The notes under the pieces are model-generated. The model was not told the DNA's origin. It saw only the letters and a program-made list of their open reading frames with translations, and searched no databases. From Buxus sempervirens (lineage: Eukaryota > Streptophyta > Magnoliopsida > Buxales > Buxaceae): a DNA stretch of 64,000 bases. Location: assembly GCA_947561395.2 (NCBI GenBank), contig OX387182.1:51607283-51671282 (forward strand), read 5' to 3'. Of the stretch, positions 45,310-64,000 are shown in pieces. Numbering within the stretch: position 1 is the first letter of the stretch; each line of letters starts with the position of its first letter. A program made the translations under genes and the position numbers.

Positions 45310-45740
45310 AAAGAGATTTGGGGGCTGGTTGGTGGGGTGGGGGCATATGTGTGGGGTGGCTGTAGTGGTGGAGGAGGAGGTGGCAAGGCAGGTGTAGTGG
45401 TGGGGTTGGAGGTGTTCATGGATATGGAGTGAAGGTAATGTTGGTGGTGGTGGTGGAGTTGCCGTGGCTATGGTGTTAGTGGCAATGTCGGCAGCAGGGG
45501 CCTTGGCGGTGGAGGTGGTGAGGGTCGTGGTGATGGTGGAGGATGTGCAACGATGGTCACAATGGAGTTGATGGTGGAGTGGAGGCAAAGATGGCCGAGG
45601 TGGTGGAGTTGGCAACAACTGCTACGATGGAGGTGAAGTTGGTGTTTCTGTAGGTGGTGGTAGAGTTGGCGATGATGCTTGTAGTGGGGATGATGATTAT
45701 AGTGGTGGTCATGGTGATGGTTGTCGTTTGTGGAGGAGGT
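45310..45740. repeat. G-rich GGTGG/GGAGG minisatellite-like block
   Basis: Composed of degenerate GGTGGTGGAG units, mostly free of C. Open frames through it on either strand are composition artefacts. It resembles the complement of 15045-15235, and both are bordered by A/T-rich sequence with TTTAAAA words. Confidence 0.75.
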
Positions 45741-45975
45741 GGTTATATGAAAAGTTTACTGTTATCGAACTAACCTTTTATAAATTTGAATTTTCCTACT
45801 TTTAAAATTTAAGCTAAAATTAACTTTTAAAAGTTATACTAAACAATGCCTTAGTTTCTCTCCTAAAGTGATTATCAATACAAATAATATATGTAGTAAT
45901 TTAAAAAAAATCATTTTTCACGCAAACTGATGCACAATTCAGATGTAAGGTTGATATATCATGGACTTCTCTTAA

Positions 45976-47102
45976 GGCTCTGTTCGTTTCAACGGAAAAT
46001 ATTTTCTAATGAAAAATACTTTCCAGATAAAAATTTTCCAAGAAAAAATTTTCAATCTTTATTTTTTTCAGGTGTTTGGATGCAGGACAGGAAAATTTTT
46101 AAAATTTTTTCTTTTCTTTTCTTTTCAAATTAAAAACAATATTTTACCACAATAAACTTTACTTACTGCAATTGGGTTCATCATTTCCAATCATTTTTAA
46201 TGTGAAAGTATGACATGAAACCTGTATATGTGCTCAAATTCTTAGTCATCAAGGTTTGCTATATCAGCTTCCACATAGTTTCGCTCATGATATCTCATAT
46301 TATTATTTTTTATTCTTTTTTTGAAATTTTGCCAACACATCAATTATGCCGCTACAATTTTTTCGTATTGAAAAATCTAGAAAGTAAAAGTCAAAAACAA
46401 AATATTTATAAAATTAAATAAATAAATAAATATATATATACATATATTTGTTTACTTACTTTTATTTATATAAATACCCTCTTTTTTTAAGTTTATACAC
46501 TCGTCAATTATTTTAAAGGTAAACATTATTTCTCTATTACCAAGAATTAGCCGACTGAATCTTAATTATTTTAAAAAATATTCTTAAATCGATTTCTCCT
46601 TTTCTTCTTCTCCGAAAAGAGTCTCAAAGAGGAAGCACTCTCTCTCTCTCTCCCGCGCAATATAAAACAAATAAGAGGCCTTTTCTTCTACTATAATCCC
46701 TAATATCGCCATTAAAATGACCATCCTCAACTGATGCTATGCTAATGGTCTCGACCATCCGAAACCTCTTGATTTTGTGTGTGCTTTGAAGCTCGTCTTG
46801 ATATGAATCCCCGAGTTGCTCACTTATACCCGAGCTACGAAGAACAAGGAATAAGCAACTACAACTCGACCTCTCGCAACCATTAGAACAGGAACGAGGA
46901 GATCGTGTCGGGCTTGCTCTCAAAAAGAAAAGGAAAATAACTTCCGCCAAATTTCAGCGGAATTTAGTTTCCCCAAGTTTTACATTGATTGGGAAAATTT
47001 TTTCCCCCACTTGTAACTTTCTGCTGAAACAAACAATAAGAAAACTTGAATTTCCAGGAAAATATTTCCTTTCCCCCAATTTCGGGTGAAACAAACACAG
47101 CC
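45976..47102. mobile_element. PIF/Harbinger-type non-autonomous element (1127 bp)
   Basis: The ends GGCTCTGTTCGTTTCA and TGAAACAAACACAGCC are inverted repeats. A 3-bp duplication TAA (45973-45975 and 47103-47105) fits PIF/Harbinger insertions. GAAAATATTTTC-like words occur near both ends. A CT repeat lies at 46635-46652. A 108-codon minus frame (46624-46950) shows no recognisable transposase and may be captured sequence or chance. Confidence 0.68.
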
Positions 47103-47495
47103 TAAGGGTAGTAAACAAAATTAAAATAAATTAACACAATTTCAAAGGCACCAACGAGAATAAATACATGAGCATCTGAACTGTACTATTCCAAATCAAC
47201 CTCGCTAATTTTTAGGGACAAATTACACCATTGGTAGATACACTTTCAATCCGTGTCAACAACCCCTTCCCCCACCAAAATAGAAAGAAAAATGAGACCA
47301 AAGAGGAGGGCCAAATTCTGGTAACAATTACAGACCATCGGGTGATGCATAATTAATGGCACCAAGCAGAGTCATAACAAAGTCGATGCCAATCAAATGA
47401 AATCGTTGCTTAGCTGAGGCTGACTGGAACAGGTGATTTCTGGTTTGACATTTGTGTTGAGCGGTATAAAAATGTTACAACCAACACCCAGATCT

Positions 47496-63706
<16,211 letters not shown>

Positions 63707-63937
63707 CTGAATCAGAAAATTTTCAGTCAGCATCCAATCAATCATAATTCAAATAACCAACTTCATTCAACACCAACAAATTAGAAAAATCACCAAAACC
63801 TAAGAATTAGGTTAACTTTTTGGTAACAACTGAAACTTCCAAGTATAAAATATTTACTTGGAAATCTGCATTGATTTGTATAAAAGGTTCGCCAAATATA
63901 AAATATTTTCCTTCATGAACTGAGAATTGTTATATGC

Positions 63938-63964
63938 CAGCATCAAAATCATTTTGATGCTGGG
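63938..63964. repeat. Perfect short palindrome, 12-bp arms
   Basis: CCAGCATCAAAA and TTTTGATGCTGG flank a 3-base spacer, upstream of the last visible GYRB exon and inside an intron. Confidence 0.8.
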
Positions 63965-64000
63965 AGGGCTTTTAATGTCAAACAAAAAAGCACAATTTTT

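Noticed and set aside
63720-64000. Further GYRB exon at the right edge
   Set aside because: No segment reads the expected upstream GyrB sequence with an acceptor and donor; the preceding exon must lie beyond the window.

Overview
This window looks like nuclear DNA of a flowering plant, most likely a eudicot. It is AT-rich and its genes have GT-AG introns. It carries plant-type families: a subfamily XII LRR receptor kinase pair, a DYW-class pentatricopeptide repeat protein, an organellar DNA gyrase B and a plant-type complex I LYR subunit. The spaces between genes are filled with plant transposon families. The species cannot be named from the sequence alone.

Layout from left to right. (1) 461-5535, minus: a two-exon gene for the complex I subunit B14/NDUFA6, with a 4.7 kb intron. 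(2) 5.7-9.4 kb: a transposon patch with two hAT-type MITEs, an L1-type LINE split by a poly(A)-tailed retroposon, a foldback hairpin and a second LINE end. (3) 9611-14189 and 18959-22774, both minus: tandem paralogous LRR receptor-like kinases of the Xa21/EFR/FLS2 type. The first looks intact; the second has a one-base frameshift in its LRR domain. (4) 24.8-36 kb: no confident host gene. It holds LINE pieces, a solo LTR inside a LINE, a retroposon whose empty site survives in a diverged local duplicate, several hAT MITEs with perfect 8-bp target duplications, two foldbacks, and a 1.39 kb hAT that carries a piece of a host methyltransferase gene. (5) 37169-40695, plus: an eight-exon GH31 glycosidase related to bacterial sulfoquinovosidase YihQ. 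(6) 40772-43705, minus: an intronless 977-residue DYW PPR protein, convergent with the GH31 gene and only 76 bp from it. (7) 44.5-47.1 kb: a Helitron-like end, an RTE-type LINE fragment, a G-rich minisatellite and a PIF/Harbinger-type element. (8) 47496 to beyond the right edge, minus: the last 12 exons of GYRB, spread over more than 16 kb, with introns that hold a hAT element, a Mutator-type element with a minisatellite core, and two copies of a long inverted-repeat element.

The genes do not form a pathway. Three (NDUFA6, PPR, GYRB) are nuclear genes for organelle functions, and the kinase pair is an immune-receptor type locus. I found no clearly new multi-gene system. The most informative observations are the transposon boundaries proved by target duplications and empty sites, the gene fragment captured by a hAT element, the frameshifted kinase paralogue, and the changed substrate-binding position in the GH31 enzyme.
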